In this document: positions 15,842 to 23,778 of the stretch, in pieces
Numbering within the stretch: position 1 is the first letter of the stretch
Layout: each line of letters starts with the position of its first letter
Assembly (NCBI GenBank): GCA_049642465.1
Contig: JBAROV010000082.1
Span: 1-40,800, forward strand
Source: CAWDPQ01 sp049642465
Lineage (GTDB): Bacteria > Acidobacteriota > Vicinamibacteria > Vicinamibacterales > 2-12-FULL-66-21
DNA: 40,800 bases
Direction: 5' to 3'
Made by a program: the position numbers and the translations under genes
Notes under the pieces: generated by a model
What the model was told of the DNA's origin: nothing
Seen by the model: only the letters and a program-made list of their open reading frames with translations
Database searches by the model: none

Positions 15842-15939
15842 TGGCGGAAGCGCCTGGGAGTCGAACCCAGCCCGCCCGCTTATCGCAGGCAGCGACCGGT
15901 TTTGAAGACCGGGAGGGCCACCGGGCCCCGTTCACTTCC
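15842..15939 (-). tRNA. selC: Selenocysteine tRNA, anticodon TCA
   Basis: Read on the minus strand this 98-base segment (with encoded CCA at 15844-15842) folds as a bacterial tRNA-Sec. It has an eight-base acceptor arm beginning GGAAG, a six-base D stem closed by a four-base loop, and an anticodon loop CTTCAAA with TCA at 15905-15903. A long variable arm forms about eight pairs around GATAA, and a five-pair T arm carries TTCGACT. G73 precedes CCA. These are the known distinguishing features of SelC. It lies five bases after the ydcF stop codon and may be cotranscribed with it. selA, selB and selD are not in the window. Confidence 0.96.
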
Positions 15940-15944
15940 GTCGC

Positions 15945-16595
15945 CTAACCTCCCAATCCTAAACCGTACAACAGCACCTTCGGGAGTTCAGATACCACAA
16001 AGCGAATATCCGCGCGGTGGCGCCACCAGCGGGGCGGATCGGATTCGTCAAAACGCGACGCCCGGATCACGAGCGCGACCGGCATTCCGCGGAACTCGCG
16101 GCGGAACGCGATACGCGTGCGGCGCGTGTGGTAGGGAGACGTCACGACGATCGCGCTCCGCCATCCTTTTTGGTTCACCAGCTGGTGAAACGCCGCTGCT
16201 TCCTCCGCGGTGTTATCGAGGTTGCCCGGCATGATCTGCACTACCGCGGGCGGCACGCCGAGCTGTGGAATCGCATCGAGCGCGAGCTCGGCAGCCGATG
16301 GCCATCGAATCCCTTTCGCGCGGACACCGATTTCCGCACGGTCCAGACGGCCGGGGCTCAGGACGATGATGGGCGCATGGCCTTCGCGATACAACTCGAC
16401 GCCTTCCAGCCACCGATCGACCGTTCCGCCGGCAAGCACAAGGATCGCATCGCTTGGGATCAGCGGATCCTGTCGGACCAGGAATCGTCCGGCGAACGGC
16501 AGGAAGCCGAGGAGTCCGACGATCGCGAGGATGGCGGCGGCCGCCGACACGCGTGCGAACGCGCGGCGAAGCCGGGCGCGAGCAGCGATGGACAT
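15945..16595 (-). CDS. YdcF/DUF218 family membrane protein
   Basis: A 216-residue protein with one N-terminal membrane segment (about 17-37) and a YdcF-like domain. SDAILVLAGGTVDRWLEGVELYREG opens the domain, PGNLDNTAEEAAAF is the characteristic Asn-Thr-x-Glu segment, and VVTSPYHTRRTRIAFRR contains the conserved Ser-x-x-His-x-x-Arg. Relatives such as SanA and ElyC affect envelope integrity and antibiotic sensitivity, but the biochemical activity is not established. The selC gene follows after five bases. The cold-shock gene lies upstream on the same strand with a 70-base gap. Confidence 0.85.
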   Translation of the reverse strand: MSIAARARLRRAFARVSAAAAILAIVGLLGFLPFAGRFLVRQDPLIPSDAILVLAGGTVDRWLEGVELYREGHAPIIVLSPGRLDRAEIGVRAKGIRWPSAAELALDAIPQLGVPPAVVQIMPGNLDNTAEEAAAFHQLVNQKGWRSAIVVTSPYHTRRTRIAFRREFRGMPVALVIRASRFDESDPPRWWRHRADIRFVVSELPKVLLYGLGLGG

Positions 16596-16665
16596 TGTGA
16601 GGAGGATTTCTTCCCGAAGCGGCGGGGCGTCGGTCAGCCCCGCCCGCCGGGAGCAGTGGCAGGCG

Positions 16666-16872
16666 TCAGCCTTCGATCAATCGAACTTCACCGGCGCGCG
16701 GGCCCTTTCCTGATTCCTCGGGCGTGAATTCCACGCGCTGACCTTCGCGCAACAGCTCGAACACCGCGCCGCGGACCGAGCTTCGATGGAAGAAGTGCTC
16801 GATGCCGCTTTCATCGCGGATGAACCCGAACCCTTTGTCGATAAGCAGTCGCGCGATCGTTCCCGTTGGCAT
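16666..16872 (-). CDS. Cold-shock-domain protein
   Basis: A 68-residue nucleic-acid-binding protein of the CspA type. It starts MPTGTIARLLIDKGFGFI, where KGFGFI is the RNP1 motif, followed by the RNP2-like HFFHRSS. The C-terminal half, GQRVEFTPEESGKGPRAGEVRLI, closes the five-stranded barrel. The ATG at 16872 is preserved by a GGAGG ribosome site eight bases upstream; a longer frame to 16965 has no such support and adds residues not seen in the family. Relatives bind single-stranded RNA and act as chaperones. Its gene diverges from mocA across about 310 bases. Confidence 0.93.
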   Translation of the reverse strand: MPTGTIARLLIDKGFGFIRDESGIEHFFHRSSVRGAVFELLREGQRVEFTPEESGKGPRAGEVRLIEG

Positions 16873-17183
16873 ACCCGTGTCCTCCGATGAGCGGAACCCC
16901 CGGATCATCCCAGGGGCTCGACAAGCCGAGCGGTGGGTGAAGGGCCGGGAGGACGCGGCCCGCAACTACCGGGAGCGCCGACGATCGGTCCAATCTGCCC
17001 GCCCCTCGCGCGGCGGCGCCCACAGGCGGCCGCACGCTGAGCTTGAAAACGGGGCCAGTGTAGGGACTTCGGTCCCGGAAGTCAACAAAATCAAGGGGTT
17101 TAGGGCGTGTGGCCCGACCAGGGCCCAAAAACCGCGGCGCCCTCGATCGCCGGCCGTATCGTCCCGGTGGCCTAAGATATGGC
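16873..17183. other. Intergenic region between cold-shock gene and mocA
   Basis: This stretch between two divergent genes holds no coding frame that I can support. It should contain the 5' leader of the cold-shock gene, which in this family is often long and structured, and the mocA -10 box at its right end. I see GC-rich potential hairpins but no recognisable riboswitch. Confidence 0.5.
17173..17178 (+). promoter_or_regulatory. Probable -10 box for the mocA-like gene
   Basis: TAAGAT stands five bases before the ATG at 17184, the same spacing seen at moaE and fumarase. This would give a leaderless transcript. No convincing -35 element is visible upstream. Confidence 0.4.
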
Positions 17184-17816
17184 ATGGTCCCGGGTGCCGT
17201 TCTTGCCGCGGGGCGCTCGTCACGGATGGGCCGTTCCAAGGCACTGCTCCCCTTCGGCCGTGCGCATCCGCTCACATTTCTCCAACGCGTCGCGGAATCC
17301 ATGCAGCGTGCTGGCCTCGAAGACATCCTGATCGTTGGGCGTGAAAACGATGCGGAGCTGATTCGCAGCGTGGAACGACTCTCGGTCAGAACGGAGTTCA
17401 TTCCCAACGTCAACCACGAACGGGGGCAGCTGACGTCGATCGTCGCGGCAGTAAATGCCGTTGATCATCCCGGGGTTCGCGGTCTCCTCATCATGCCAGT
17501 GGACATGCCACTCGTTCGAGCGGAGACGTTTGCCAGGTTGCTGCAGGCGTTCGCAGCATCCCCCACCTCGATCGTCCGGCCGGTGCACTGCGGCCGGCAC
17601 GGTCATCCAGTCATCTTCGATCGGTCGTCGTTCGACCCGCTGCGGCGCGCAGACCCCGCCGTCGGCGCGAAGTCCGTGCTGCAATCTCAATCTGACCGCG
17701 TCCTGAACGTTGAAATTGACGACGAGGGTGTGCTCGCGGATATCGACAGCGTCGAGGAGTACGTCGCGGTGTTCGGCGGTCCACCAGAGTCGTTTGAAAC
17801 AGGCATGCCATCATAG
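17184..17816 (+). CDS. MocA-like molybdenum cofactor nucleotidyltransferase
   Basis: A 210-residue NTP-transferase. The N-terminus VPGAVLAAGRSSRMGRSKALLPFG is the nucleotide-binding signature of the MobA/MocA group, with the loop LAAGRSSRMG and a following lysine. LLIMPVDMPLV contains the metal-binding Asp, and GRHGHPVIFDRSSF matches the substrate-binding GHP segment of MocA. Such enzymes attach CMP or GMP to molybdopterin for xanthine-dehydrogenase-type or formate-dehydrogenase-type enzymes. The family also includes other nucleotidyltransferases, so the exact cofactor is inferred. A 23-base gap separates it from the zinc-ribbon gene downstream. Confidence 0.82.
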   Translation: MVPGAVLAAGRSSRMGRSKALLPFGRAHPLTFLQRVAESMQRAGLEDILIVGRENDAELIRSVERLSVRTEFIPNVNHERGQLTSIVAAVNAVDHPGVRGLLIMPVDMPLVRAETFARLLQAFAASPTSIVRPVHCGRHGHPVIFDRSSFDPLRRADPAVGAKSVLQSQSDRVLNVEIDDEGVLADIDSVEEYVAVFGGPPESFETGMPS

Positions 17817-17839
17817 GGCTGCGCGCAACGAGAGGGCAG

Positions 17840-18472
17840 ATGGGATCGGAACGAGCCTGGCGGGCTGGAGAGTCACTCGAGGATTTTTGCCGCGTGTGCA
17901 AGACCGACCGCATGCACACGGTCATCGCCGTGGACGATGGGGGCCGGCCGCTGCGCGTCGAGTGCGGCTACTGCCGCAGCGATCATCAGTATCGCGGAGG
18001 ACCCCGCCTGGCGACGTCAAGTCCAGCAGCTTCGCGCCACCGCGAGCCACGTCGCGCGGCGGAGCGCGAGCCGTTTCCACTCGTCAGCGATCGCGAAAGG
18101 AGCGCCCCAGCCGTCATGCTGCCGGAAACCCATGTCGATCTCGAGTTGTTGCTGCGCCGGATCATTCGCGAGGAGACAGGCATTACGCCGGTCGCGCCGG
18201 CGGAGAAGTGGCGCGGCGGTTCGCTCGTCTTACGGCCCGGCACAGCGGGGGTGCAAGAGAAGAGCTGGCCGATCGAGACGTTCTTTCACAAGGTGGTGAT
18301 GTTGAGGAATCGGCTGCGCACACTGGAACAACAGCTCAACGCGTCCGATCTCCCCGAGGACGCGAAACTCAAATTGCAGGCCTACGTGAGCGGGTGCTAT
18401 GGCACCCTGACGAGTTTTAACGTGCTGTTTGCAGACGAGGAGGATCAGTTCACGGGCGCCGGCGGCGACTGA
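17840..18472 (+). CDS. Zinc-ribbon protein of unknown function
   Basis: A 210-residue protein I cannot name. The N-terminus carries two CxxC pairs, Cys17/Cys20 (CRVC) and Cys42/Cys45 (CGYC), separated by MHTVI and a hydrophilic turn, which should bind one zinc. A low-complexity Arg/Ser/Pro/Glu linker covers roughly 55-90. The C-terminal part (about 100-200) looks helical, with a hydrophobic WPIETFFHKVVMLRNRLRTLEQQLN segment that could form a coiled coil; shortened, the core is FFHKVVMLRNRL. It is probably cytoplasmic: no signal peptide is seen. The position after mocA suggests cotranscription. I have seen similar N-termini in uncharacterised acidobacterial proteins. Confidence 0.7.
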   Translation: MGSERAWRAGESLEDFCRVCKTDRMHTVIAVDDGGRPLRVECGYCRSDHQYRGGPRLATSSPAASRHREPRRAAEREPFPLVSDRERSAPAVMLPETHVDLELLLRRIIREETGITPVAPAEKWRGGSLVLRPGTAGVQEKSWPIETFFHKVVMLRNRLRTLEQQLNASDLPEDAKLKLQAYVSGCYGTLTSFNVLFADEEDQFTGAGGD

Positions 18473-18528
18473 ACGTCACGACACGGTCTCCGATAGAATT
18501 TACGTTCGACTCGATTCTTGAACGCGAT

Positions 18529-21500
18529 ATGACTGACTCGACGTTTTCAACGCCGGTTGGCCACCCTTCCCCCGAAGACTGTCTCGCAGGCGGTGGTGAG
18601 ATGGGCGCCCTGATGCGCTCCACCGATTGGAGTCAGACGATCTTCGGACCGGTGGCGCGATGGCCTCAGAGCTTGCGGACCGCCATCAGCATCATGCTCG
18701 AGTCCCGGTTCGCAATGGTCGTGGCGTGGGGACCCGAGCATCGCTTTTTCTACAACGATCGATATCGTCCCGTTCTGGGCACCAAGCATCCGGCGTCACT
18801 CGGAAAGCCCGGTGCCGAGATTTTTCCCGAGGTCTGGGGAGTCGTGGGCCCTGAGTTTGATCGGGCCCGGCGCGGCGAGGCGTTTGCCATTGACGACTGG
18901 CTGTTGCCGCTCGATCGTAACGGCTATCTCGAAAACTGCTGGTTCACGCTTTCCTACAGTTCGATCCGCGATGAATCGGGGGGAGTCGGAGGCGTACTGG
19001 CGGTGGTCGCCGAGACAACCGGACGCGTCGAAGGGGAGCGCCGGCTGGCAACGCTTCGCGAGCTGGCGCGTCGTGCCTCTGACGCCAAGACGCCGGTGCA
19101 GGCGTGTTCGAACGCCGCGGCGGTGTTTGCGTCGAACCCGATCGACGTCCCGTTTGCAATGATCTATCTGCTCGACCGCGAAGGAACGGAAGCGCAGCGG
19201 GTCTGCGCCGTCGGGTTGCCAGACGATCATCCGTCGAATATCGAGTTGGTGGCGCTGCGGTCAGGCGACCACGGAATCTGGCCGTTGCCCGCGGCCGTTC
19301 GAGAGGGCAAAACGCTCGTGATCGCGGACCTGCCGGATCGGACGACCCCACTGCCCGGCGGCCCATACGACGAGCCTACGCACACGGCAATCATCCTGCC
19401 TCTCTCGCGCCCGGGGCTCGACCACCCCTACGGCGTGCTCGTCGCTGGCGTCAGTCCGCGTCGTGCGCTGGACGACCGGTATCGCGGCTTCTTCGAGCTT
19501 GTCGCCGACCACATCGCCACGGCGATCAGCAATGCGGTGGCGTTCGAAGATGCTCGGCGTCAGGCGGAAGCGCTCGCCGAGATCGATCGGGCGAAGACTG
19601 CATTCTTCAGCAATGTCAGCCACGAGTTCAGGACGCCGTTGACGCTGATGCTCGGTCCCGTCGAGAACCTGCTCGCCGGGACCAACGGCCCGTTGACGCC
19701 GAATCAGCGACAGGATGTCGAGATCCTGCGGCGAAACGCGGGACGACTGCTGAAGCTGGTCAATGCCTTGCTCGATTTCTCCCGGATTGAAGCTGGTCGT
19801 GCGCGGGCGTCGTACCGGCCAACCGATCTCGCGGCGCTGACGCGGGAACTGGCGGGTGCGTTTCGCTCGGCGATCGAACACGCCGGTGTCCGTTTCGAGG
19901 TTGCGTGCGATCAGATCTCCGAACCGGTGTACGTCGATCGGGACATGTGGGAAAAGATCGTCCTCAATTTGATCTCGAACGCCCTGAAATTCACGTTCGA
20001 GGGGGTGATTCGCGTCGAGCTCCGGCAGGTGGACGAGGGCGTGGAGCTCGTGGTTCGAGACACAGGTGCGGGGATTCCCGAGCACGAGCTGCCGCAGATT
20101 TTCGAGCGGTTCCACCGCGTGGAAGGCGCCCGATCGCGCACCCACGAGGGCACCGGGATAGGTCTGGCGCTCACCCACGAGCTGGTGCGGCTCCACGGCG
20201 GCACGATCAGCGCGGAAAGCCGTCTCAACGAAGGCACGACCTTCGTCGTTCGCATTCCGACCGGTCACCTGCATCTGCCGCCTGAGCGTATCGAGGTCGC
20301 GCCGGCCCTGACGCCGATACCGGCTGCGGCTGCACCGTTTGTGGAGGAAGCGGTCCGGTGGCATCACGAGCCACCTGGCAAACGCGTTCGCGGAGGCGCC
20401 ACGGAACGTATCCTCATCGTCGACGACAACGCGGACATGCGCGACTACCTCAGTCGGCTGCTTCGCGACTGGGACGTCATGACGGCAACCGAGGGATCGT
20501 CTGCGCTCGCGCTCGCCCGAGCCGAGCGGCCCAACTTGATCGTGACTGACGTCATGATGCCCGGACTCGACGGACTTGCGCTGCTTCGGGAACTGCGGCG
20601 CGATCCGCGTACGGCGGTGATTCCCGTGCTGATGGTGTCGGCACGAGCCGGCGAGGAAGCGCGCGTCTCGGGCCTCGATGCTGGCGCCGACGATTACCTC
20701 ACGAAACCATTCGGCGCGCGTGAACTCATCGCACGCGTGGGATCGCTGCTGAATCTGTCCCGGGCACGGCGTGAGGCGGAGCTCCAGAAGCACCACCTTC
20801 GATCGCTGTTCATGCAGGCCCCTACGCCCATCCTGATCCTGAGAGGCCCGGATCACGTCGTTGAACTGGCCAATCCGGTGACGTGCAAGATCTGGGGACG
20901 CACCGAGGACGAGGTGCTGGACCAGCCGCTGGTGGAGGCGCTTCCGGAGCTTCGGGATCAGCCGTTCAAAACACTGCTCGACGGGGTGTTCCACAGTGGC
21001 GTGCCGTACCTGGGCAAGGAGACGCCCGCGCGCCTCGATGTGCGCGGCGATGGAACCTACGAGACGGTGTATTTCAACTTCGTCTACGCACCGCTTCGCG
21101 GTGTCGACGGTGAGATTGAAGGCGTTCTGGTCATCGCCTTCGACGTGACCGATGAAGTGACGGCGCGCAACGCGATGAATCAGTTGCGCTCGGCTGCTGA
21201 AACAGCCAATCGCACCAAGGATCAGTTCCTGGCGATGCTCGGCCACGAGCTGCGAAATCCCCTCGCGCCCATTCTCACGGCGCTGCATCTCATGAGTTTG
21301 AGGGGTGACGAGACGACGGTGAAAGAGCGCACCATCATCGACCGTCAGGTTCGGCATCTCATGCGACTCGTGGACGATTTGCTCGACGTCTCGAGAATTG
21401 CCAGGGGCAAGATCGAACTGCGGCAGCAGTCGACCGAGCTTGCGGAAATCGTCGCCTCTGCGGTGGAGACGGTCAGTCCATTACTGGAGGAACGGCGACA

Positions 21501-22347
21501 CCACCTGGACGTCGACGTGCCGCAGGGTCTCGTGGTCCGCGGGGATGTGACCCGGCTGACCCAGGTTGTCATGAACGTCGTGAACAACGCGGCGAAATAC
21601 ACGGAGCCGCGAGGTCGAATCCAGATCAGCGCCCATCAAGACGGTTCTGAAATCGAGCTCCGGGTGAAGGACAGCGGCATCGGCATTTCACCGGAGATGC
21701 TGGACCGGGTCTTCGACATGTTCACGCAGGAGCGCCAGGCGCAAGAGACGGTCCACGGCGGCCTCGGGCTCGGGTTAACGATCGTGAAGAGCCTCGTCGA
21801 GCTGCACGGAGGCGCCATTCGCGCCATCAGCGAAGGCCCAGGTCGGGGGAGCGAGTTCGTCATTCGGCTGCCGTGGTCGGCGCAAACCTCAGCGCAGGTT
21901 CCAGCGATCGTTCGCGATGATTCCGCCGCTGCCGTCCCTACCGGACGCAGAATCCTGGTGGTCGATGACAACGTCGATGCCGCGCACTTGATGGCGGATG
22001 CGCTGGAGGCTGTTGGTCACGAGACCCGCCTGGCCTACGACGGCCCCGCAGCGCTCGACATCGCGGCCAGTTTTCAGCCGCACGCGGCTCTGCTCGATCT
22101 CGGATTGCCGCTCATGGACGGCTACGAACTCGCCAAACAACTTCTCGCCGGCGACTCGGGTCCATCTCCGATCCTGATTGCCGTCACTGGCTACGGTCAG
22201 ACGTCCGACCACGACAAGACGCGGGCCGCCGGTTTTCACGCGCACGTCGTCAAGCCGGTCGATCTTCCGCAGTTGATGAGTCTGCTCGAGCAATTGCTGG
22301 CTGCGCAGCCAGCAATTGATCGGGACCACCGGGGTTCGGTGCTTTGA
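18529..22347 (+). CDS. Hybrid sensor histidine kinase with two kinase and two receiver modules
   Basis: A 1272-residue signalling protein without obvious membrane segments. Order by residue: a PAS-like sensor (about 25-160, with the DWSQTIFGP and WPQSLRTA sequence typical of such N-termini), GAF (about 170-340), HisKA with His365 in SHEFRTP, HATPase (about 465-580), receiver 1 (Asp674 in VTDVMMPG, Lys726), PAS (about 755-880), HisKA with His906 in GHELRNP, HATPase (about 1010-1120), and receiver 2 (acid pair 1146-1147, Asp1190, PVD-terminated). Both kinase modules keep their phosphoacceptor histidine and ATP-binding motifs. The two kinase modules belong to different subfamilies, suggesting fusion of two hybrid kinases. 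No output domain or adjacent regulator is present. A TAGAAT box lies at 18494-18499. Confidence 0.93.
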   Translation: MTDSTFSTPVGHPSPEDCLAGGGEMGALMRSTDWSQTIFGPVARWPQSLRTAISIMLESRFAMVVAWGPEHRFFYNDRYRPVLGTKHPASLGKPGAEIFPEVWGVVGPEFDRARRGEAFAIDDWLLPLDRNGYLENCWFTLSYSSIRDESGGVGGVLAVVAETTGRVEGERRLATLRELARRASDAKTPVQACSNAAAVFASNPIDVPFAMIYLLDREGTEAQRVCAVGLPDDHPSNIELVALRSGDHGIWPLPAAVREGKTLVIADLPDRTTPLPGGPYDEPTHTAIILPLSRPGLDHPYGVLVAGVSPRRALDDRYRGFFELVADHIATAISNAVAFEDARRQAEALAEIDRAKTAFFSNVSHEFRTPLTLMLGPVENLLAGTNGPLTPNQRQDVEILRRNAGRLLKLVNALLDFSRIEAGRARASYRPTDLAALTRELAGAFRSAIEHAGVRFEVACDQISEPVYVDRDMWEKIVLNLISNALKFTFEGVIRVELRQVDEGVELVVRDTGAGIPEHELPQIFERFHRVEGARSRTHEGTGIGLALTHELVRLHGGTISAESRLNEGTTFVVRIPTGHLHLPPERIEVAPALTPIPAAAAPFVEEAVRWHHEPPGKRVRGGATERILIVDDNADMRDYLSRLLRDWDVMTATEGSSALALARAERPNLIVTDVMMPGLDGLALLRELRRDPRTAVIPVLMVSARAGEEARVSGLDAGADDYLTKPFGARELIARVGSLLNLSRARREAELQKHHLRSLFMQAPTPILILRGPDHVVELANPVTCKIWGRTEDEVLDQPLVEALPELRDQPFKTLLDGVFHSGVPYLGKETPARLDVRGDGTYETVYFNFVYAPLRGVDGEIEGVLVIAFDVTDEVTARNAMNQLRSAAETANRTKDQFLAMLGHELRNPLAPILTALHLMSLRGDETTVKERTIIDRQVRHLMRLVDDLLDVSRIARGKIELRQQSTELAEIVASAVETVSPLLEERRHHLDVDVPQGLVVRGDVTRLTQVVMNVVNNAAKYTEPRGRIQISAHQDGSEIELRVKDSGIGISPEMLDRVFDMFTQERQAQETVHGGLGLGLTIVKSLVELHGGAIRAISEGPGRGSEFVIRLPWSAQTSAQVPAIVRDDSAAAVPTGRRILVVDDNVDAAHLMADALEAVGHETRLAYDGPAALDIAASFQPHAALLDLGLPLMDGYELAKQLLAGDSGPSPILIAVTGYGQTSDHDKTRAAGFHAHVVKPVDLPQLMSLLEQLLAAQPAIDRDHRGSVL

Positions 22348-22397
22348 CCGTCGGAGTCCGGAGGGCGTACAATAAAAGGTCGTCTTTTTCTCGCAGT

Positions 22398-22473
22398 GGG
22401 CCAGTGGCGCAGCTGGGAGCGCGCGTGAATGGCATTCACGAGGTCACCGGTTCGATCCCGGTCTGGTCCACCA
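22398..22473 (+). tRNA. Alanine tRNA, anticodon GGC
   Basis: A 76-base tRNA including the encoded CCA at 22471-22473. The acceptor stem pairs GGGCCAG with CTGGTCC. The anticodon stem CGTGA/TCACG encloses the loop ATGGCAT with anticodon GGC. The T arm carries TTCGATC. Alanine tRNA genes are common attachment sites, and recombinase remnants lie immediately downstream, but no duplicated tRNA 3' end was found in the window. Confidence 0.96.
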
Positions 22474-22535
22474 TCCTTCGCTCACTCGAGCGTACGCCGA
22501 GCGTGAGCTTCGGCTCGGCGAGCCATCGCGAAGGA
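22474..22535 (+). terminator. Nested hairpin directly after tRNA-Ala
   Basis: The outer arms TCCTTCGC (22474-22481) and GCGAAGGA (22528-22535) are perfect complements. Inside them GCCGAGC (22496-22502) pairs perfectly with GCTCGGC (22513-22519) around a ten-base loop. The structure begins at the base after CCA and lacks a T-tract. It may end the tRNA transcript or mark the boundary of the inserted element. Confidence 0.45.
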
Positions 22536-22788
22536 TGCCGCGCCGAAGCGGCGGAGCCGCGAAGGCGGGCCCTCTCACCATCCGCCGAACGCTCTCCAAT
22601 CCGGCAGGCCCTGCGAGCGAGGTTCGCCTCCCGTCGCGAGCGTCCTGGCGAAGAGGCACGACCCCCGCAGTAACGGCCAAACGCGCCTGCATGGGTAGGT
22701 TGCAGAAACTGCCACCTACCGTACCTCGCCGAGACGTACCCGTATTCGAGTGGCCACGGCCAGGCATCTGGATTGCCACCGTCGGGGC

Positions 22789-23046
22789 ATGGCTGGAGAC
22801 AAGCGTTTCGTCTACGTTCTGAGAAACGCCGATCAGCACCCCAAGTTCTACGTCGGACTGACGTCAGACGTCGGCGAGAGATTGGCCGACCCCAACGCCG
22901 GCCGCTGCCCACACACGGCCTCCCGCCGCCCGTGGCAGCTTCATCTTGTCCTTGAGTTCTCCGATAAGCAGTGCGCGATCCGCTTCGAGCGCTACCTGAA
23001 GTCCGGCTCTGGCCGCTCCTTCGCGAAGCGCCATTTCGAACGGTGA
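22789..23046 (+). CDS. Small GIY-YIG nuclease-family protein
   Basis: An 85-residue single-domain GIY-YIG protein. FVYVLRNADQHPKFYVGLT contains the two tyrosine-centred strands, followed by SDVGERL with the conserved arginine and by ERYLKSGSGR with the metal-binding glutamate. The length matches the stand-alone UvrC-N/YhbQ-like group. The ATG at 22789 gives the normal short N-terminus. The gene lies antisense to the 3' end of the recombinase and appears to have replaced it. A second, frameshifted and truncated copy is at 36066-36215. Cellular function of these small nucleases is mostly unknown; here it travels with a recombinase. Confidence 0.83.
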   Translation: MAGDKRFVYVLRNADQHPKFYVGLTSDVGERLADPNAGRCPHTASRRPWQLHLVLEFSDKQCAIRFERYLKSGSGRSFAKRHFER

Positions 23047-23620
23047 GCCGCCTGCGAAGTCTTGGGAGGCGCGGCGTACCGACGACGCTCGTTCTGGATC
23101 CGGAATCAGGCTTTTCTTGTTGAACGAGGCCCGTTGAGGCAACGAAAGGGGAGCGAGAGACGTCCAGCGTCCCAGCTCCAGCGCCGCCCGCATGCCGCCG
23201 CGCGTGCGATCGGATCGCACGTCGTTGTCGAACTGCGCGAACGCGGCGAGGACGCCCTCCATCAACTTGCCGGTGGAGGTGTCGTCGATCGGCTCGGTCG
23301 CCGAGTCGCAGCGAGATGCCAAGCGACTGCAAGTGGGAGCGCAGCGCGAAGTGATCGTACTTGTCGCGTGCGAAGCGCGTCAGGTTGAACACGACCACGA
23401 AATGTGCGCGGCCCTTGTTCAACCGGCAGAACGTGAGCAGGTTCTGAAGCTGACTGCGATCGGTGGACTTGGCGCTCTCGCCTTCCTCGTGGAAGCGTTC
23501 GAGGACTTCGTATCCCTGGCGGCGGCAGTACTCCTCGCAGGCGCGAAGCTGCGTCGGCAGGCTCAGGTTCTCGGTCTGCTCCTTCGTGCTGACGCGAACG
23601 TAGATCACCGCGCCGACCAT
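23047..23620 (-). pseudogene. Large serine recombinase, frameshifted and truncated
   Basis: The minus strand from ATG 23620 encodes a resolvase-type catalytic domain: VGAVIYVRVSTKEQ with catalytic Ser11, LPTQLRACEEYCRRQGYEV, and VVVFNLTRFARDKYDHFALR. At about 23305 an extra base shifts the frame. The expected continuation ATEPIDDTSTGKLMEGVLAAFAQFDND, then RTRGGMRAALELGRW, is found in the next frame. The zinc-ribbon and coiled-coil C-terminal part of a large serine recombinase is missing, cut off near 23047 where the GIY-YIG gene begins. The gene therefore cannot make an active integrase. A remnant of its first 33 codons occurs again at 36275-36374. Confidence 0.85.
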
Positions 23621-23679
23621 GGTTGGCAGCGTAGATCCAATCGCCGGCTCGGACAAGCTGCGTTTGCGCGGCACGTTTC

Positions 23680-23778
23680 CTATTCGAAAATTCGGCACTG
23701 CTCCTGGTACAACTCGATTACGATGATCGCCATCGTCTCGGCGTGCCGACGGATGTCCTCGATGTCTTGATCGGTCAT
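23680..23778 (-). CDS. Possible small protein upstream of the recombinase
   Basis: A 32-residue open frame, MTDQDIEDIRRHAETMAI and on to a C-terminal CRIFE, lies 59 bases upstream of the recombinase start on the same strand. The frame remains open further upstream without a clear start, so a longer reading (ending with the same residues) is possible. Small acidic helical proteins are often found just before serine recombinase genes; that is recalled, not tested. It may equally be the end of a degraded gene. Confidence 0.3.
   Translation of the reverse strand: MTDQDIEDIRRHAETMAIIVIELYQEQCRIFE

Noticed and set aside
19261..21357. 698-residue frame antisense to the histidine kinase
   Set aside because: It mirrors the strongly supported kinase gene and shows no family motifs; high GC opens antisense frames.
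22344..22673. Open frame reading VAQLGARVNGIHEVTGSIPVWST across the tRNA-Ala gene
   Set aside because: This peptide is the translation of a tRNA gene and appears in many genomes as a spurious protein.
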